Below are positions 25,249 through 35,022 of a stretch of 64,000 bases of DNA, piece by piece; position 1 is the first letter of the stretch; each line of letters opens with the position of its first letter. Made by a program: the position numbers and the translations under genes. The notes beneath the pieces were generated by a model. The model ran no database searches and was not told the DNA's origin. It worked only from the letters and a program-made list of their open reading frames with translations. Origin of the DNA: Haliea sp. (lineage in GTDB: Bacteria; Pseudomonadota; Gammaproteobacteria; Pseudomonadales; Halieaceae). The DNA is taken from assembly GCA_002692965.1 (NCBI GenBank), contig NZNC01000015.1, positions 1 through 64,000 of the forward strand, given 5' to 3'.

Positions 25249-26037
25249 ATGAAAAAACGCGTGCTGTTTCTCTGCCGCGGCAACTCTGCCCGCTCGCAGA
25301 TGGCCGAGGCCATGCTTCGCCATATTGCCGGCGACCGCTTTGACGTCTGCAGCGCCGGCACCGACCCCGAGGAGATAGATCCTCGCACCCTGCAGGCACT
25401 GCAGGATTTCGGCGTGGACACACAGGGTCTGCATTCAAAATCGCTCGAGGGCCTGGCCAAACAGCACTTCGACTACGTCATCAGCCTCTGCGACAAGGCG
25501 CATCGCGATTGCCGCCACTGGCCAGAGAGTGGCGTGGTCATGGCCTGGGACTTCCCCGACCCCCGGGTCAGCCTCGACCTCAGAGCGTTCAAGCATACCC
25601 TGCAGGAAATCAGCGAACGGCTGCGCCTTTTTGTGCTGGTCAACAGCAAGCAGGTCGGCACCACCCTCAAGGCTCTGCAGCCGCTGACCTTCTACAAGGC
25701 ACTGGCCGACCAGACACGCCTCCTTAGCCTGCTGCTGATCGACGGGGAAGGCGAGCTGTGCGTCTGCGAGCTGATGGCCGCCCTGGAGCTGCCGCAACCG
25801 CATGTTTCCCGTCACCTGGCGCAGTTGCGCAAAAGCGGTGTGCTGGCGGATCGACGCCAGGGGCAGTGGGTCTATTACCGCCTGCACCCCCACCTGCCCG
25901 ACTGGATGCGCGAGGTGCTGGGCCTGACCCGGGAGAACAGCACATCACTGTTACAGGCGCCCCTGGCGCGACTGCAGGGCATGACCGATCGTCCTCGGGA
26001 CGGCGGCCGGCTATGCGATGAAACAGCCGAGACATAG
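25249..26037 (+). CDS. Fused arsenate reductase (ArsC, LMW-PTP type) - ArsR repressor
   Basis: The 262-residue protein joins two functions. Residues 1-140 are a low-molecular-weight phosphatase-like arsenate reductase: FLCRGNSARSQ with Cys9 and Arg15, the redox pair Cys81 and Cys88 in CDKAHRDC, and the DFPDP acid loop. Cys9/81/88 match the thioredoxin-coupled ArsC triad. Residues 145-225 are an ArsR winged helix with the arsenite-binding ELCVCEL motif (Cys171, Cys173) and QPHVSRHLAQLRKSG. So reduction of As(V) and sensing of the product As(III) occur in one polypeptide. GGAGG precedes the ATG at 25249. arsH begins 3 bp after its stop. Confidence 0.9.
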   Translation: MKKRVLFLCRGNSARSQMAEAMLRHIAGDRFDVCSAGTDPEEIDPRTLQALQDFGVDTQGLHSKSLEGLAKQHFDYVISLCDKAHRDCRHWPESGVVMAWDFPDPRVSLDLRAFKHTLQEISERLRLFVLVNSKQVGTTLKALQPLTFYKALADQTRLLSLLLIDGEGELCVCELMAALELPQPHVSRHLAQLRKSGVLADRRQGQWVYYRLHPHLPDWMREVLGLTRENSTSLLQAPLARLQGMTDRPRDGGRLCDETAET

Positions 26038-26040
26038 GCC

Positions 26041-26751
26041 ATGACCCCGGAATTACCCAACCTCGATCGCAAACAGTTCAGGCATCCCTGCAGCCAATCG
26101 CTGCTTCAACCTGGCCCCGAGCATCCGCCGCGCATCCTTCTGCTCTACGGATCCCTGCGCAAGCGTTCCTTCAGCCGCCTGGTGACGGAGGAGGCGGCGC
26201 GGCTGCTGCAGGCCATGGGTGCGGAAACCCGCACCTTCAACCCCGCGGGCCTGCCCCTGCCGGACGAAGTGGAGGCGGATCACCCGAAGGTGCAGGAGCT
26301 GCGGGAGCTGGTGCAGTGGTGCGAAGGCATGGTGTGGTGTTCCCCCGAGCGCCACGGCGCCATGACCGGGGTCATGAAGGCGCAAATTGACTGGATTCCC
26401 CTCAGCCTGGGCGCGGTGCGCCCCACCCAGGGCAAGACCCTGGCGGTGATGCAGGTCAGCGGTGGATCCCAGAGCTTCAATGCGGTGAACCAGCTCCGGG
26501 TCCTCGGTCGCTGGATGCGCATGATCACCATCCCCAACCAGTCCTCGGTGGCCAAGGCTTTCCTGGAGTTTGACGACAACGACCGCATGAGACCCTCGCC
26601 CTACTACAATCGCATCGTCGACGTGATGGAGGAGCTGACGAAGTTTACCCTGCTGACCCGCGGCTGCAGCGAATACCTGACGGACCGCTATTCCGAGCGG
26701 GTGGAAAGTGCCGAACAGCTTTCGGCCCGGGTCAATCAGCGCGCCATCTGA
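26041..26751 (+). CDS. arsH: ArsH organoarsenical oxidase (NADPH:FMN oxidoreductase)
   Basis: A 236-residue flavodoxin-fold protein. The phosphate-binding loop is [14 protein letters not shown], followed by [31 protein letters not shown] and [14 protein letters not shown], all characteristic of ArsH. ArsH enzymes oxidise trivalent methylated or aromatic arsenicals to less toxic pentavalent forms. The gene lies directly after the ArsC-ArsR fusion (3 bp) and 13 bp before acr3, clearly in the same operon. Confidence 0.94.
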   Translation: MTPELPNLDRKQFRHPCSQSLLQPGPEHPPRILLLYGSLRKRSFSRLVTEEAARLLQAMGAETRTFNPAGLPLPDEVEADHPKVQELRELVQWCEGMVWCSPERHGAMTGVMKAQIDWIPLSLGAVRPTQGKTLAVMQVSGGSQSFNAVNQLRVLGRWMRMITIPNQSSVAKAFLEFDDNDRMRPSPYYNRIVDVMEELTKFTLLTRGCSEYLTDRYSERVESAEQLSARVNQRAI

Positions 26752-26764
26752 GGGGCCGCAAGGT

Positions 26765-27802
26765 ATGGGAATTTTCGAACGTTACATGAGCCTTTGGGTC
26801 GCGCTGTGCATTCTCGGCGGCGTAGGCCTGGGCAACCTGGTGCCCGGGCTGTTTGCGGCAGTCGCCGGCCTGGAGTTCGCGCACGTCAACCTGGTGGTGG
26901 CGGTCTTCATCTGGGTCATGATCTACCCGATGATGGTGCAGATCGATTTTGCCGCCATCAAGGATGTCGGCAAACGCCCCAGGGGGCTGCTGCTGACCCT
27001 GGTGGTCAACTGGCTGATCAAGCCCTTTACCATGGCGGCCCTCGGCTGGCTGTTTTTCCGGGTGCTGTTCGCGGACTGGGTGGACCCGCAAAGCGCGGGA
27101 GAGTACATCGCCGGGATGATTCTGCTCGGTGTCGCGCCCTGCACGGCGATGGTGTTCGTGTGGAGCCAGCTGACCAAAGGCGACCCCAACTACACCCTGG
27201 TGCAGGTGTCGGTAAACGACGTGATCATGGTGTTTGCCTTTGCACCGATTGCCGCCTTTCTGCTCGGGGTCAGCGATATCCACGTACCCTGGGAAACCCT
27301 GCTGCTGTCGGTGTTGCTGTACGTGGTGCTGCCCCTGGTCGCTGGCGCCTGGACCCGGCATCGGCTGGAGCGCCAGGGTGACGGCGAGCGCTTGCAGAGC
27401 TTCCTCCACACCCTCAAGCCCTGGTCGATTCTCGGCCTGCTGGCGACTGTCGCCCTGCTGTTCGGCTTTCAGGCGCAGACCATCATTGCCCAGCCCCAGA
27501 CCATCGGGCTGATTGCAATACCACTGCTGGTGCAGAGCTACGGCATTTTCATCATCGCCTATGCGGCGGCGTACTGCTTGCGCCTGCCCCACAACGTGGC
27601 GGCGCCGGCCTGCCTGATTGGTACCTCGAATTTCTTCGAGCTGGCGGTGGCGGTGGCCATTTCCCTGTTCGGCCTGCACTCCGGCGCGGCCCTGGCCACC
27701 GTGGTCGGGGTGCTGGTGGAGGTGCCGGTGATGCTGTCCCTGGTGGCGATAGCCAACCGCACGCGGCACTGGTTTCCGGCATCGCAGGCAGGGCAGAGCT
27801 GA
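26765..27802 (+). CDS. acr3: Arsenite efflux permease Acr3
   Basis: Ten-segment membrane transporter of the Acr3 (BART) family, 345 residues. Diagnostic segments are [43 protein letters not shown] with the conserved catalytic cysteine, and [18 protein letters not shown]. It exports As(III) driven by proton motive force. The start [11 protein letters not shown] at 26765 fits the family N-terminus. It lies in the middle of the arsenic operon after arsH; a 101-bp gap separates it from the GAPDH gene. Confidence 0.95.
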   Translation: MGIFERYMSLWVALCILGGVGLGNLVPGLFAAVAGLEFAHVNLVVAVFIWVMIYPMMVQIDFAAIKDVGKRPRGLLLTLVVNWLIKPFTMAALGWLFFRVLFADWVDPQSAGEYIAGMILLGVAPCTAMVFVWSQLTKGDPNYTLVQVSVNDVIMVFAFAPIAAFLLGVSDIHVPWETLLLSVLLYVVLPLVAGAWTRHRLERQGDGERLQSFLHTLKPWSILGLLATVALLFGFQAQTIIAQPQTIGLIAIPLLVQSYGIFIIAYAAAYCLRLPHNVAAPACLIGTSNFFELAVAVAISLFGLHSGAALATVVGVLVEVPVMLSLVAIANRTRHWFPASQAGQS

Positions 27803-27903
27803 TCCCGGCGGTAGAGGACGTTCTTCTGCTGCCTCGATTGCGTGCGCGATCCTTCTGTTAGCGTGCTGCGTGAATGCTTTTCTGTTGCAAAGGAGTATCG
27901 GCA

Positions 27904-28905
27904 ATGGCTCTGAAAATCGGCATCAATGGCTTTGGCCGCATGGGGCGCCTGACCCTGCGGGTGCTGTTTGAACACCGTGATGTAGAGGTCCTGCAAGTCA
28001 ACGATCCCGCCGGTGACGCCGCCACTCTGGCGCATCTGCTCAACTTTGACTCGGTGCACGGTCGCTGGCAGCACGAGGCGGTCGCCGAGGGCAACAGCAT
28101 GCGCATCAATGGCGCGCGCATCGCGGTGAGCCACAACCGGGCGATCGCGGACACCGACTGGAGCGCCTGCGACCTTGTCGTTGAGGCCTCGGGCAAGATG
28201 AAGACCAAAGCTCTGCTGCAGGCCTACCTGGACCAGGGCGTGCAGCGGGTGGTGGTCACCGCGCCGGTCAAGGAGGAGGGGGTGCTCAACGTGGTGATGG
28301 GGGTCAACGACCACCACTACGACCCGGCTCGGCATCGCATCGTGACCGCGGCCTCCTGCACCACCAACTGCCTGGCGCCGGTGGTCAAGGTGGTCCACGA
28401 GGCACTCGGCATCCGCCACGGCTCGATCACCACCATCCACGACCTGACCAACACCCAGACCATTCTCGATGCGCCCCACAAGGACCTGCGCCGGGCGCGA
28501 GCCTGCGGCATGAGCCTGATTCCCACCACTACCGGCTCCGCCACCGCCATCACCCAGATCTTCCCGGAGCTGCGGGGAAAGCTGAACGGTCACGCCATTC
28601 GGGTACCGCTGGCCAATGCCTCGATTACCGATTGCGTGTTCGAGGTGGCACGGGAAACCACTGCCGAGGAAGTCAACGCCCTGCTGAAGGCCGCTGCCGA
28701 CGGTGAGTTGCAGGGCATTCTCGGTTACGAGGAGCTGCCGCTGGTGTCGATCGACTACCGCAGCGACCCGCGCTCCAGCGTCATCGATGCCCTGTCCACC
28801 CTGGTGGTCAACGGCACCCAGGTGAAGATCTACGCCTGGTACGACAACGAGTGGGGCTACGCCAACCGCAGCGCGGAGCTGGCCCTCAAGGTGGGGCGCG
28901 GCTGA
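27904..28905 (+). CDS. ArsJ-associated glyceraldehyde-3-phosphate dehydrogenase
   Basis: A GAPDH of 333 residues with the NAD motif [10 protein letters not shown] at 7-16 and the catalytic cysteine Cys152 in ASCTTNC. In arsenic islands this dedicated GAPDH uses arsenate in place of phosphate, making 1-arseno-3-phosphoglycerate, which the neighbouring ArsJ exports. The gene is followed after one base by arsJ, the diagnostic pairing. AAAGGAG lies 8 bp before the ATG. It could have a secondary glycolytic role, but the context strongly favours arsenate detoxification. Confidence 0.92.
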   Translation: MALKIGINGFGRMGRLTLRVLFEHRDVEVLQVNDPAGDAATLAHLLNFDSVHGRWQHEAVAEGNSMRINGARIAVSHNRAIADTDWSACDLVVEASGKMKTKALLQAYLDQGVQRVVVTAPVKEEGVLNVVMGVNDHHYDPARHRIVTAASCTTNCLAPVVKVVHEALGIRHGSITTIHDLTNTQTILDAPHKDLRRARACGMSLIPTTTGSATAITQIFPELRGKLNGHAIRVPLANASITDCVFEVARETTAEEVNALLKAAADGELQGILGYEELPLVSIDYRSDPRSSVIDALSTLVVNGTQVKIYAWYDNEWGYANRSAELALKVGRG

Positions 28906-28906
28906 G

Positions 28907-30145
28907 ATGCTGGCCCGCCTCGCCCCGGAGCTGCGCCAGTACCTGGTGGTCACCGGCAACTACTGGGCCTTTACCCTCACCGACGGCGCCCTGCGCATGC
29001 TGGTGGTGCTGCACTTCCACGGTCTGGGCTACTCACCGCTGGAAATTGCCCTGCTGTTCCTGTTCTACGAGATCTTCGGGGTGGTCACCAACCTGCTGGG
29101 GGGCTGGCTGGGAGCGCACGTCGGCCTCAACCGCACCATGCAGGTGGGCCTGATCCTGCAGGTGCTGGCGCTGGCGATGCTACTGGTGCCGGCCGCCTGG
29201 CTTACCGTGCCCTGGGTAATGGCCGCCCAGGCGCTGTCGGGTATCGCCAAGGACCTCAACAAGATGAGCGCCAAGAGCGCCATCAAATTACTGGTGCCAA
29301 AGGACGCCCAGGGCACGCTGTACAAGTGGGTGGCCCTGCTCACCGGCTCCAAGAATGCCCTCAAGGGGGCGGGCTTTTTCCTCGGCGGCGTGCTGCTGAT
29401 GACCCTCGGCTTTGCCGGCGCTGTGGCCGCCATGGCGGTGGCCCTGAGCCTGGTCTGGCTGCTCAGTCTGCTACTGCTGAAACAGGAACTGGGGCGCGCG
29501 AAACAGAAACCCAGGTTCCGCGACCTGCTGTCCAAGAGCCCTGCCATCAACGTGCTCTCGGCGGCGCGGCTGTGCCTGTTCGGCGCCCGGGACGTCTGGT
29601 TCGTGGTGGCCCTGCCGGTCTTCCTGTCCCAGTCCCTGGGCTGGAACCACACTCAAACCGGGGGTTTTCTGGCCCTGTGGGTGATCGGCTACGGGCTGGT
29701 GCAGGCCCTGGCGCCGCGCATCACCGGCAGTGCCGGCAGAGGCGTGCCCGACGGGCGCGCCGCGACGCGCTGGGCGGCGCTGCTCACCCTGCTGCCCGGG
29801 GCCATTGCCCTGGGATTGTGGTGGGGCATGGACCCGGCGACCGCGCTGGTCGGCGGTCTGCTGCTGTTCGGCGCTGTGTTCGCGGTCAACGCCTCCCTGC
29901 ACAGCTACCTGATCGTCAGCTACGCCGACCGCGACGGGGTATCACTGGATGTCGGCTTCTACTACATGTCCAACGCCCTGGGACGACTGCTGGGCACCCT
30001 GCTCTCGGGCTGGCTGTTCCAGTGGGCGGGCCAGGGCAGCGCAGGGCTGCAGGCCTGCCTGTGGGTCTCCGCTGCCCTGCTGTGCCTGGCGACCCTGATA
30101 TCCCGCGGCCTGCCGACGCGTCCCTGCGGCAGCGCTAGATCGTGA
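28907..30145 (+). CDS. arsJ: ArsJ: MFS exporter of 1-arseno-3-phosphoglycerate
   Basis: A 412-residue MFS protein with the ArsJ N-terminal pattern YLVVTGNYWAFTLTDGALRM and LFLFYEIFGVVTNLLGGW. It works with the upstream GAPDH: the unstable arsenosugar phosphate is exported and breaks down outside, giving net arsenate efflux. The two genes are one base apart. The 3' end overlaps the convergent SDR gene by 11 bp. Together with acr3 and arsH the operon handles inorganic As(V), As(III) and organic arsenicals. Confidence 0.93.
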   Translation: MLARLAPELRQYLVVTGNYWAFTLTDGALRMLVVLHFHGLGYSPLEIALLFLFYEIFGVVTNLLGGWLGAHVGLNRTMQVGLILQVLALAMLLVPAAWLTVPWVMAAQALSGIAKDLNKMSAKSAIKLLVPKDAQGTLYKWVALLTGSKNALKGAGFFLGGVLLMTLGFAGAVAAMAVALSLVWLLSLLLLKQELGRAKQKPRFRDLLSKSPAINVLSAARLCLFGARDVWFVVALPVFLSQSLGWNHTQTGGFLALWVIGYGLVQALAPRITGSAGRGVPDGRAATRWAALLTLLPGAIALGLWWGMDPATALVGGLLLFGAVFAVNASLHSYLIVSYADRDGVSLDVGFYYMSNALGRLLGTLLSGWLFQWAGQGSAGLQACLWVSAALLCLATLISRGLPTRPCGSARS

Positions 30146-30899
30146 AGCCGCCGTCCACGACAATGCATTCACCCGTGGTATAGCTGGCGGCATCGGAGAC
30201 CAGGTAGAGGACGGCCCCGGCCATTTCCTCCGGCTCCGCGTGGCGCTTCATGGGAATCTTGTCCATGGCCATGGCGTAGATGTCGTCGTTCTCGAACAGT
30301 GCACCGGCAAACTTGGTGCGGGTCAGGCCGGGGATCAGGGCGTTGCAGCGGATCCCCAGGGGCGCGCACTCCCGGGCGAAGGCCTTGGTCATGTTGACCA
30401 CCGCCGCCTTGGTAATGCTGTAGATGCCCTGCATCGGGCCCGGCTGCAGGGCATTGATGGAGGCGGTATTGACGATCACCCCGCTGCCCTGCTCGCGCAT
30501 CAGCTTGCCCGCCTCCACCGACATGAAGAAGTAACCGCGGATATTCACGTCGACGGTTTTCTGGAAAGCTCCAAGGTCAGTGTCGAGGATGTGGCCGAAA
30601 TAGGGGTTGGCGGCGCCGTTGTTGACCAGGATATCCAGTCGGCCGTGACGTTCGCGCACCGCGGCAAAAAGTGCCGCGATATCCTCCAGGCGACCGACAT
30701 TGCAGGCCATGGCCTCGGCCTCGCCACCTCCCTCGCGAATACTGGCGGCCACCGCCTCGCAGTCCTCCAGCTTGCGGCTGGAGACAATCACCCGGGCACC
30801 CTGCTCCGCCAGCAGGCGGGCGATGGACTCGCCGATACCCCGGCTGGCACCGCTTACCAGGGCCAGGCGGCCGCTCAGATCAAACACTTGCGTGGACAT
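30135..30899 (-). CDS. Short-chain dehydrogenase/reductase
   Basis: A 254-residue classical SDR. SGASRGIG (16-23) binds the cofactor, NNGAAN is the NNAG-type motif, Ser147, Tyr160 and Lys164 (YSITK) form the catalytic set, and VVDGGFTI is the usual C-terminus. The start MSTQVFDLSGR at 30899 has GGAGATCT upstream; the longer frame is unlikely to be real. It resembles 3-oxoacyl-ACP/CoA reductase-like SDRs. Its neighbours (arsJ, convergent; MFS exporter gene ending 52 bp upstream) do not identify a substrate. Confidence 0.88.
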   Translation of the reverse strand: MSTQVFDLSGRLALVSGASRGIGESIARLLAEQGARVIVSSRKLEDCEAVAASIREGGGEAEAMACNVGRLEDIAALFAAVRERHGRLDILVNNGAANPYFGHILDTDLGAFQKTVDVNIRGYFFMSVEAGKLMREQGSGVIVNTASINALQPGPMQGIYSITKAAVVNMTKAFARECAPLGIRCNALIPGLTRTKFAGALFENDDIYAMAMDKIPMKRHAEPEEMAGAVLYLVSDAASYTTGECIVVDGGFTI

Positions 30900-30951
30900 G
30901 ACAGATCTCCTTGTATTGTCACTTATCGTTATGGGTAAAGCCCGGTTCGTC

Positions 30952-32169
30952 TCAGCGCGCCGGCGATGTTGCCGGCGTCGGCGGCGCCCCCAGCGCCCAG
31001 GACAAGTAGATCGCGACAATCAGCACGATCCCCAGCCAGGCGGCCTGGTAACCGAAGAGGCTCAGGTTGGCACCGGTCATCAGCGGCCCCACCACCCGCC
31101 CCCAGGAAGCCGCCGATGCCGTCGTCCCCAGCATCCGCCCACGCAGTGCCTGGGGCGTGCGCTGGCTGGTGATGCTGTTAAGCAAGGGCATGCACAGCGT
31201 GGAGCCGGACAGGGCCAGGTAGATCGCCGCCAGCATTGACAGCTTGCCGCCGGCGAACAAGGCCAGCAGCAACCCGCAAAGCAGCAGGCTGATGCAGGCT
31301 CGCAGCAACCGCCACTCCCCCACCACACGCACCAGCAGGCCCAGCAGCCCCCCCTGCAGCAGCACCATGATCGCTCCCTGGACACCAAACACGATGCCCA
31401 CTTCCCGGGCGCCCCAGCCCAGCATGTCACCCAGCCACAAGGGCACCAGGTAGGTCAGTGAGCTGACGGCGGCGGCGTGCAGCAGAAACTGGAAGACCAG
31501 CAAACGGTTGCCGGTCTCCCGCAGCATTTTCAGCAACGAGTGACGGACACCGCGACGGTGGGCCGCCCGGCTGGCCGCGCGATGCTCGGCGCCCACGGAT
31601 TCCTCGAGAAACAGGCCGGCGGCCAGGATGGCCAGCAGTGACATGCCCCCCGCAAACAGGCAGGGCAGCGTGAAACTGTCGTCACCGCCGGCCAGCAGGC
31701 CACCCAGCAGAGGTCCCAGCACCAGTCCCAGCCCAAAGGCTGCGCCAATCTGTCCCATGCCCCGGGCGCGGCGCTCGCCGGGGGTCAGATCCGCCATCAT
31801 GGCCGATGCCACCCCCAGGTTGCCGGCCATCAGCCCGGCAAAGGCACGCGCGGCATAGACCATCCACAGCTCGCTGGCGAGGGCGAGTGCAACGTAGGCC
31901 AGTGCCCCGCCCGCCAGGCAGATCATGATCACCGGCTTGCGCCCGAGGCGGTCCGACAGGCGCCCCCAGTAGGGCCCCGACACGCCGGAGAAGACCGCGT
32001 AGGTGATGATGATCAGGGCGATATCCAGCTTGCCGGCGCCCAGTTGCGGCGACAGGAAGGGCAGGATGGGAATCACGATGCCGAAACCGATCAGGTCGAT
32101 AAGCACGACGCCAAACAGCACCGCTGCCCGGGCGCGGTAACCGCGGGAACTCGTTGCCGCCTGAGTCAC
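30952..32169 (-). CDS. MFS drug/metabolite exporter (TetA-like DHA1 family)
   Basis: A 405-residue, 12-segment transporter. The N-terminus VLIDLIGFGIVIPILPF and the loop 2-3 motif GRLSDRLGRKPVIM are hallmarks of the TetA-like DHA1 exporters; motif C (GAAFGLGLVLGPLLGGLL) in segment 5 supports antiport. Start codon is GTG, overlapping the stop of ubiX by 4 bp (GTGA), so the pair is cotranscribed. Substrate unknown. The SDR gene begins about 50 bp past its stop and may be read from the same transcript. Confidence 0.85.
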   Translation of the reverse strand: MTQAATSSRGYRARAAVLFGVVLIDLIGFGIVIPILPFLSPQLGAGKLDIALIIITYAVFSGVSGPYWGRLSDRLGRKPVIMICLAGGALAYVALALASELWMVYAARAFAGLMAGNLGVASAMMADLTPGERRARGMGQIGAAFGLGLVLGPLLGGLLAGGDDSFTLPCLFAGGMSLLAILAAGLFLEESVGAEHRAASRAAHRRGVRHSLLKMLRETGNRLLVFQFLLHAAAVSSLTYLVPLWLGDMLGWGAREVGIVFGVQGAIMVLLQGGLLGLLVRVVGEWRLLRACISLLLCGLLLALFAGGKLSMLAAIYLALSGSTLCMPLLNSITSQRTPQALRGRMLGTTASAASWGRVVGPLMTGANLSLFGYQAAWLGIVLIVAIYLSWALGAPPTPATSPAR

Positions 32170-32729
32170 TGATCCTGCCAGCGCTCGACGCGACCGCTAT
32201 CGATATCGAAAAGATCCAGGGCGCGCCCCACGGTCTGGGTCACCATGTCATCGAGGCTGGCGGGACGGGCATAGAAGGCGGGCACCGGGGGCGCAATGAC
32301 CGCGCCCATTTCGGAGAGCTGCGTCATGGTGCGGAGGTGCCCGACATGCAGGGGGGTTTCACGAACCATCAGCACCAGGCGCCGGCGCTCCTTGAGCACC
32401 ACGTCCGCCGCGCGGGTCAGTAGCGTGGAGGTCACACCCGTGGCGATCTCCCCCATGCTGCGCACCGAACAGGGGGCAATCAGCATACCGGCGGTCAGAA
32501 AAGAGCCGCTGGCAATGCTGGCCCCGACGTGTTTCACCGGGTGCACCACCGAGGCCAGGGCGTGGATGTCCGCTGTGGTCAGATCGAGCTCGTAGTGCAG
32601 GGTGAGTTCCGCGGAGCGGGTCATCACCAGGTGGGTCTCCACCCCGCTGTCGCGCAGCAACTCGAGTGCCCGCACGCCATAGACGATGCCGGAGGCACCA
32701 CTGATGCCGACGATGATGCGCTGGGCCAT
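32166..32729 (-). CDS. ubiX: Flavin prenyltransferase UbiX
   Basis: Makes prenylated FMN, the cofactor of UbiD-type decarboxylases in ubiquinone synthesis. The 187-residue length matches the family (189 in E. coli). Motifs: VGISGASGIVYG at 6-17, SIASGSFLTAGMLIAPCSVRSMG, and LVMVRETPLHVGHLRTM for dimethylallyl phosphate binding. The start MAQRIIVG at 32729 removes a 48-residue noncoding-like extension. The MFS gene overlaps its stop by 4 bp. The partner ubiD is not in the window. Confidence 0.94.
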   Translation of the reverse strand: MAQRIIVGISGASGIVYGVRALELLRDSGVETHLVMTRSAELTLHYELDLTTADIHALASVVHPVKHVGASIASGSFLTAGMLIAPCSVRSMGEIATGVTSTLLTRAADVVLKERRRLVLMVRETPLHVGHLRTMTQLSEMGAVIAPPVPAFYARPASLDDMVTQTVGRALDLFDIDSGRVERWQDQ

Positions 32730-32817
32730 GGACTTGCCTGTGGCAGAAAAAGACCCGCACACTTTACCAGCCGGACAGCCAAGTTTCACCGGGCTGCCCG
32801 GCTTGCGCCCCGATCCC

Positions 32818-34983
32818 TCAGAAGTGCAGGCGCAGGCCCGCCTCCACGGAACGGCCCGCCTCCGGCGCCACATCGCGCAGGAAGGAGGTGCTCAGGCGGA
32901 TCTCCTCGTCGCCCAGGTTGTGACCGGCGACGAAAAGCACCAGCTCGCGACCGCCCAGTGGCAGCCGATAGTCCAGACCGAGATCCCAGCGGGTGTAGCC
33001 GGCGGTATCCGACTCATTCAGCCCACTGCGTTTCTGCGCCGCCGCATCGAGCACGCGGGTCCACAGCTCCAGGCGCTCACCGCTCCAGCTCAACTGGCCA
33101 CCGATGCGACGCGGAGGCAGGCGGGGAATGTCCTCGCCACTATCCAGCTCGCCGCGGATGCTATCGCCACTCAGGCCCGCGCGAACCACGCCGCCCGCCA
33201 GGCTCCCGAGTTCCAGGCTGCCACTGACTTCCACGCCGTGGAACCGCGCCCCCTCCTGGTGATAGGCCAGCACCGGTATCTCGCCCACCTCGGCACCGGT
33301 ATTCACCAGCGTGATGTAGTCGGCAAAGTCATTGTGGAACACCGTCACTTCGACCTCGCTGGTGTCGCCGTGCCAGTGCAGGGCAAGGTCCACGTTCCGG
33401 GATACCTCGGTGCCCAGATCGGGATCACCCAGTTCGATGGCCGCGGTCGCGGCGTGCTCGACCCAGGTATCCGGCCCGGCGTTGTCCACATTGGAGAACA
33501 GCTCCTCAATCGAGGGCGCCCGCTCGGAGCGTGCCAGGGAGAGCCGCCATTGCAGGGATTCGGTCTGGTTCCAGAGTGCGGAGACAGAGGCGCTTACAGA
33601 GGTGAAGCTCTCCTCGCCGGCCCTTGCGGCATCCGGGTCCCGGCGGTCGCGATCGAGTCGCAAGCCACCCTCCAGGGTCCAGTTGTCCCAGTGGTAGTCC
33701 TCGACCAGGAAGATACCGATGTCGCGGCTGCGGGTGCGGGGAATGAAGGCCTCCTCGCCCAGGGCACTGAAGGTACCGTGACGGGCCTGCAGACCCAGCG
33801 CGCCGTGCAGCTCCCCCAACGGGTTGTGCACCATTTCCAGGCGCCCTTCCCAGGTCTCGTTACTGTAGAGGGTGCCAATTTCCCCGCTGCCCTCGATCTC
33901 GGCATGTTCGTAGTCGGTGTAGGTCAACCTGGAGCGCGCGACGGAAAAACCCGGCAAGGGGTTTTCCAGCTCCATGGCGAGGTCATAACGGGTCTGCTCG
34001 ACATCCAGCAGGATATCGCCGTGATCATCGGTCTCAACCGTGTGCTCATCATGCGCCGCTTCGCCATGCTCATCGTGAGCAACTTCATCTTCACCATGCG
34101 CCTCCTCCTCGTGATCACCGTGGTCGTGACCGGCGTGGGCTCCAGAGGGAATGCCATAGGTGTTTTCCAACCGGCTCACCGCCAGGCCGACGAAGCCACC
34201 GGTGAAATGGTAGCTGCCGCCAGTGGTGAGCTGCCGGGTGAGTCCGGCGGTGTTGCCAATATAGCCCTCGGTGGTTTCCGCCTCGGCATGCTCGTCGTCA
34301 CCGTGACCCTCGTCGTGATCCTCGTACTCGTGCTCGTGATCTTCGTGAGCCTCGTCGTCACGCCCTGCGCTTCCCGGGATATCCAGGTCATTCCAGTCCC
34401 GGTAGAGGGCGTCCACGTGCCAGGCGAAGGTCCCGTTGCCGCCATCCAGGCGCAACAGGCTGGTGTCCATGTCCGAGGCACCGTCGTGGCGCAGCTCGAG
34501 GCCACCCTCCACGCCCTCGATGGGCCGGCGCGGGATGCGATTGTCGATCACATTCACCACGCCGCCAATGGCGCCGGCACCATAGAGCAGCGTGGAGGGA
34601 CCGCGCAGCACCTCCACCGAGTCGGCCAGCAGTGCCTCGACAGACACGGCGTGGTCGGCGCTGACATTCGCGGCATCGGCGCTGCTGGTGCCGTTCTGCA
34701 GGACACTCACCCGCGGGCCCTGCTGCCCGCGAATCACCGGCTGCCCGACACCGGGACCAAAGGAGGCATTGGCGATCCCGGGCATGTCGCCCAGGGTGTC
34801 GCCGATGGTGGCGCCGGCGATGCGCGCCAGGGCATCGCGATCGAGGGCGGTTACCGGCAGGGCGGTTTCCGCCTCCTGCTTCTGCAGGGGTGCGGTGACC
34901 AGCACGTGTTCAACGGTGTGGGGCGTTTGCGCCCAGGCATGGGCGCTGGCAACCGCCAGCGCAACAGGCAGGTAAGTCTTCAT
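32818..34983 (-). CDS. TonB-dependent outer-membrane receptor with His/Asp/Glu-rich loops (ZnuD-like)
   Basis: A 721-residue receptor with signal peptide (cleavage after AWA, residue 18), plug domain (about 35-150, with VIRGQQGPRVSVLQNG and VEVLRGPSTLLYGAGAIGG) and a 22-strand-type barrel ending in LRLHF with the terminal aromatic. Two predicted extracellular loops are packed with acidic residues and histidine: 209-236 (EAHEDHEHEYEDHDEGH core) and 282-321 (HAGHDHGDH, VAHDEHGEAAHDEH). Such loops occur in zinc receptors of the ZnuD group, so zinc or another divalent metal is the probable ligand. A small His/Cys protein gene lies just upstream. Confidence 0.85.
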   Translation of the reverse strand: MKTYLPVALAVASAHAWAQTPHTVEHVLVTAPLQKQEAETALPVTALDRDALARIAGATIGDTLGDMPGIANASFGPGVGQPVIRGQQGPRVSVLQNGTSSADAANVSADHAVSVEALLADSVEVLRGPSTLLYGAGAIGGVVNVIDNRIPRRPIEGVEGGLELRHDGASDMDTSLLRLDGGNGTFAWHVDALYRDWNDLDIPGSAGRDDEAHEDHEHEYEDHDEGHGDDEHAEAETTEGYIGNTAGLTRQLTTGGSYHFTGGFVGLAVSRLENTYGIPSGAHAGHDHGDHEEEAHGEDEVAHDEHGEAAHDEHTVETDDHGDILLDVEQTRYDLAMELENPLPGFSVARSRLTYTDYEHAEIEGSGEIGTLYSNETWEGRLEMVHNPLGELHGALGLQARHGTFSALGEEAFIPRTRSRDIGIFLVEDYHWDNWTLEGGLRLDRDRRDPDAARAGEESFTSVSASVSALWNQTESLQWRLSLARSERAPSIEELFSNVDNAGPDTWVEHAATAAIELGDPDLGTEVSRNVDLALHWHGDTSEVEVTVFHNDFADYITLVNTGAEVGEIPVLAYHQEGARFHGVEVSGSLELGSLAGGVVRAGLSGDSIRGELDSGEDIPRLPPRRIGGQLSWSGERLELWTRVLDAAAQKRSGLNESDTAGYTRWDLGLDYRLPLGGRELVLFVAGHNLGDEEIRLSTSFLRDVAPEAGRSVEAGLRLHF

Positions 34984-35022
34984 TCTCTACTCCTGAACAA
35001 AAGGGGTTTGGCATGTGGCAGT

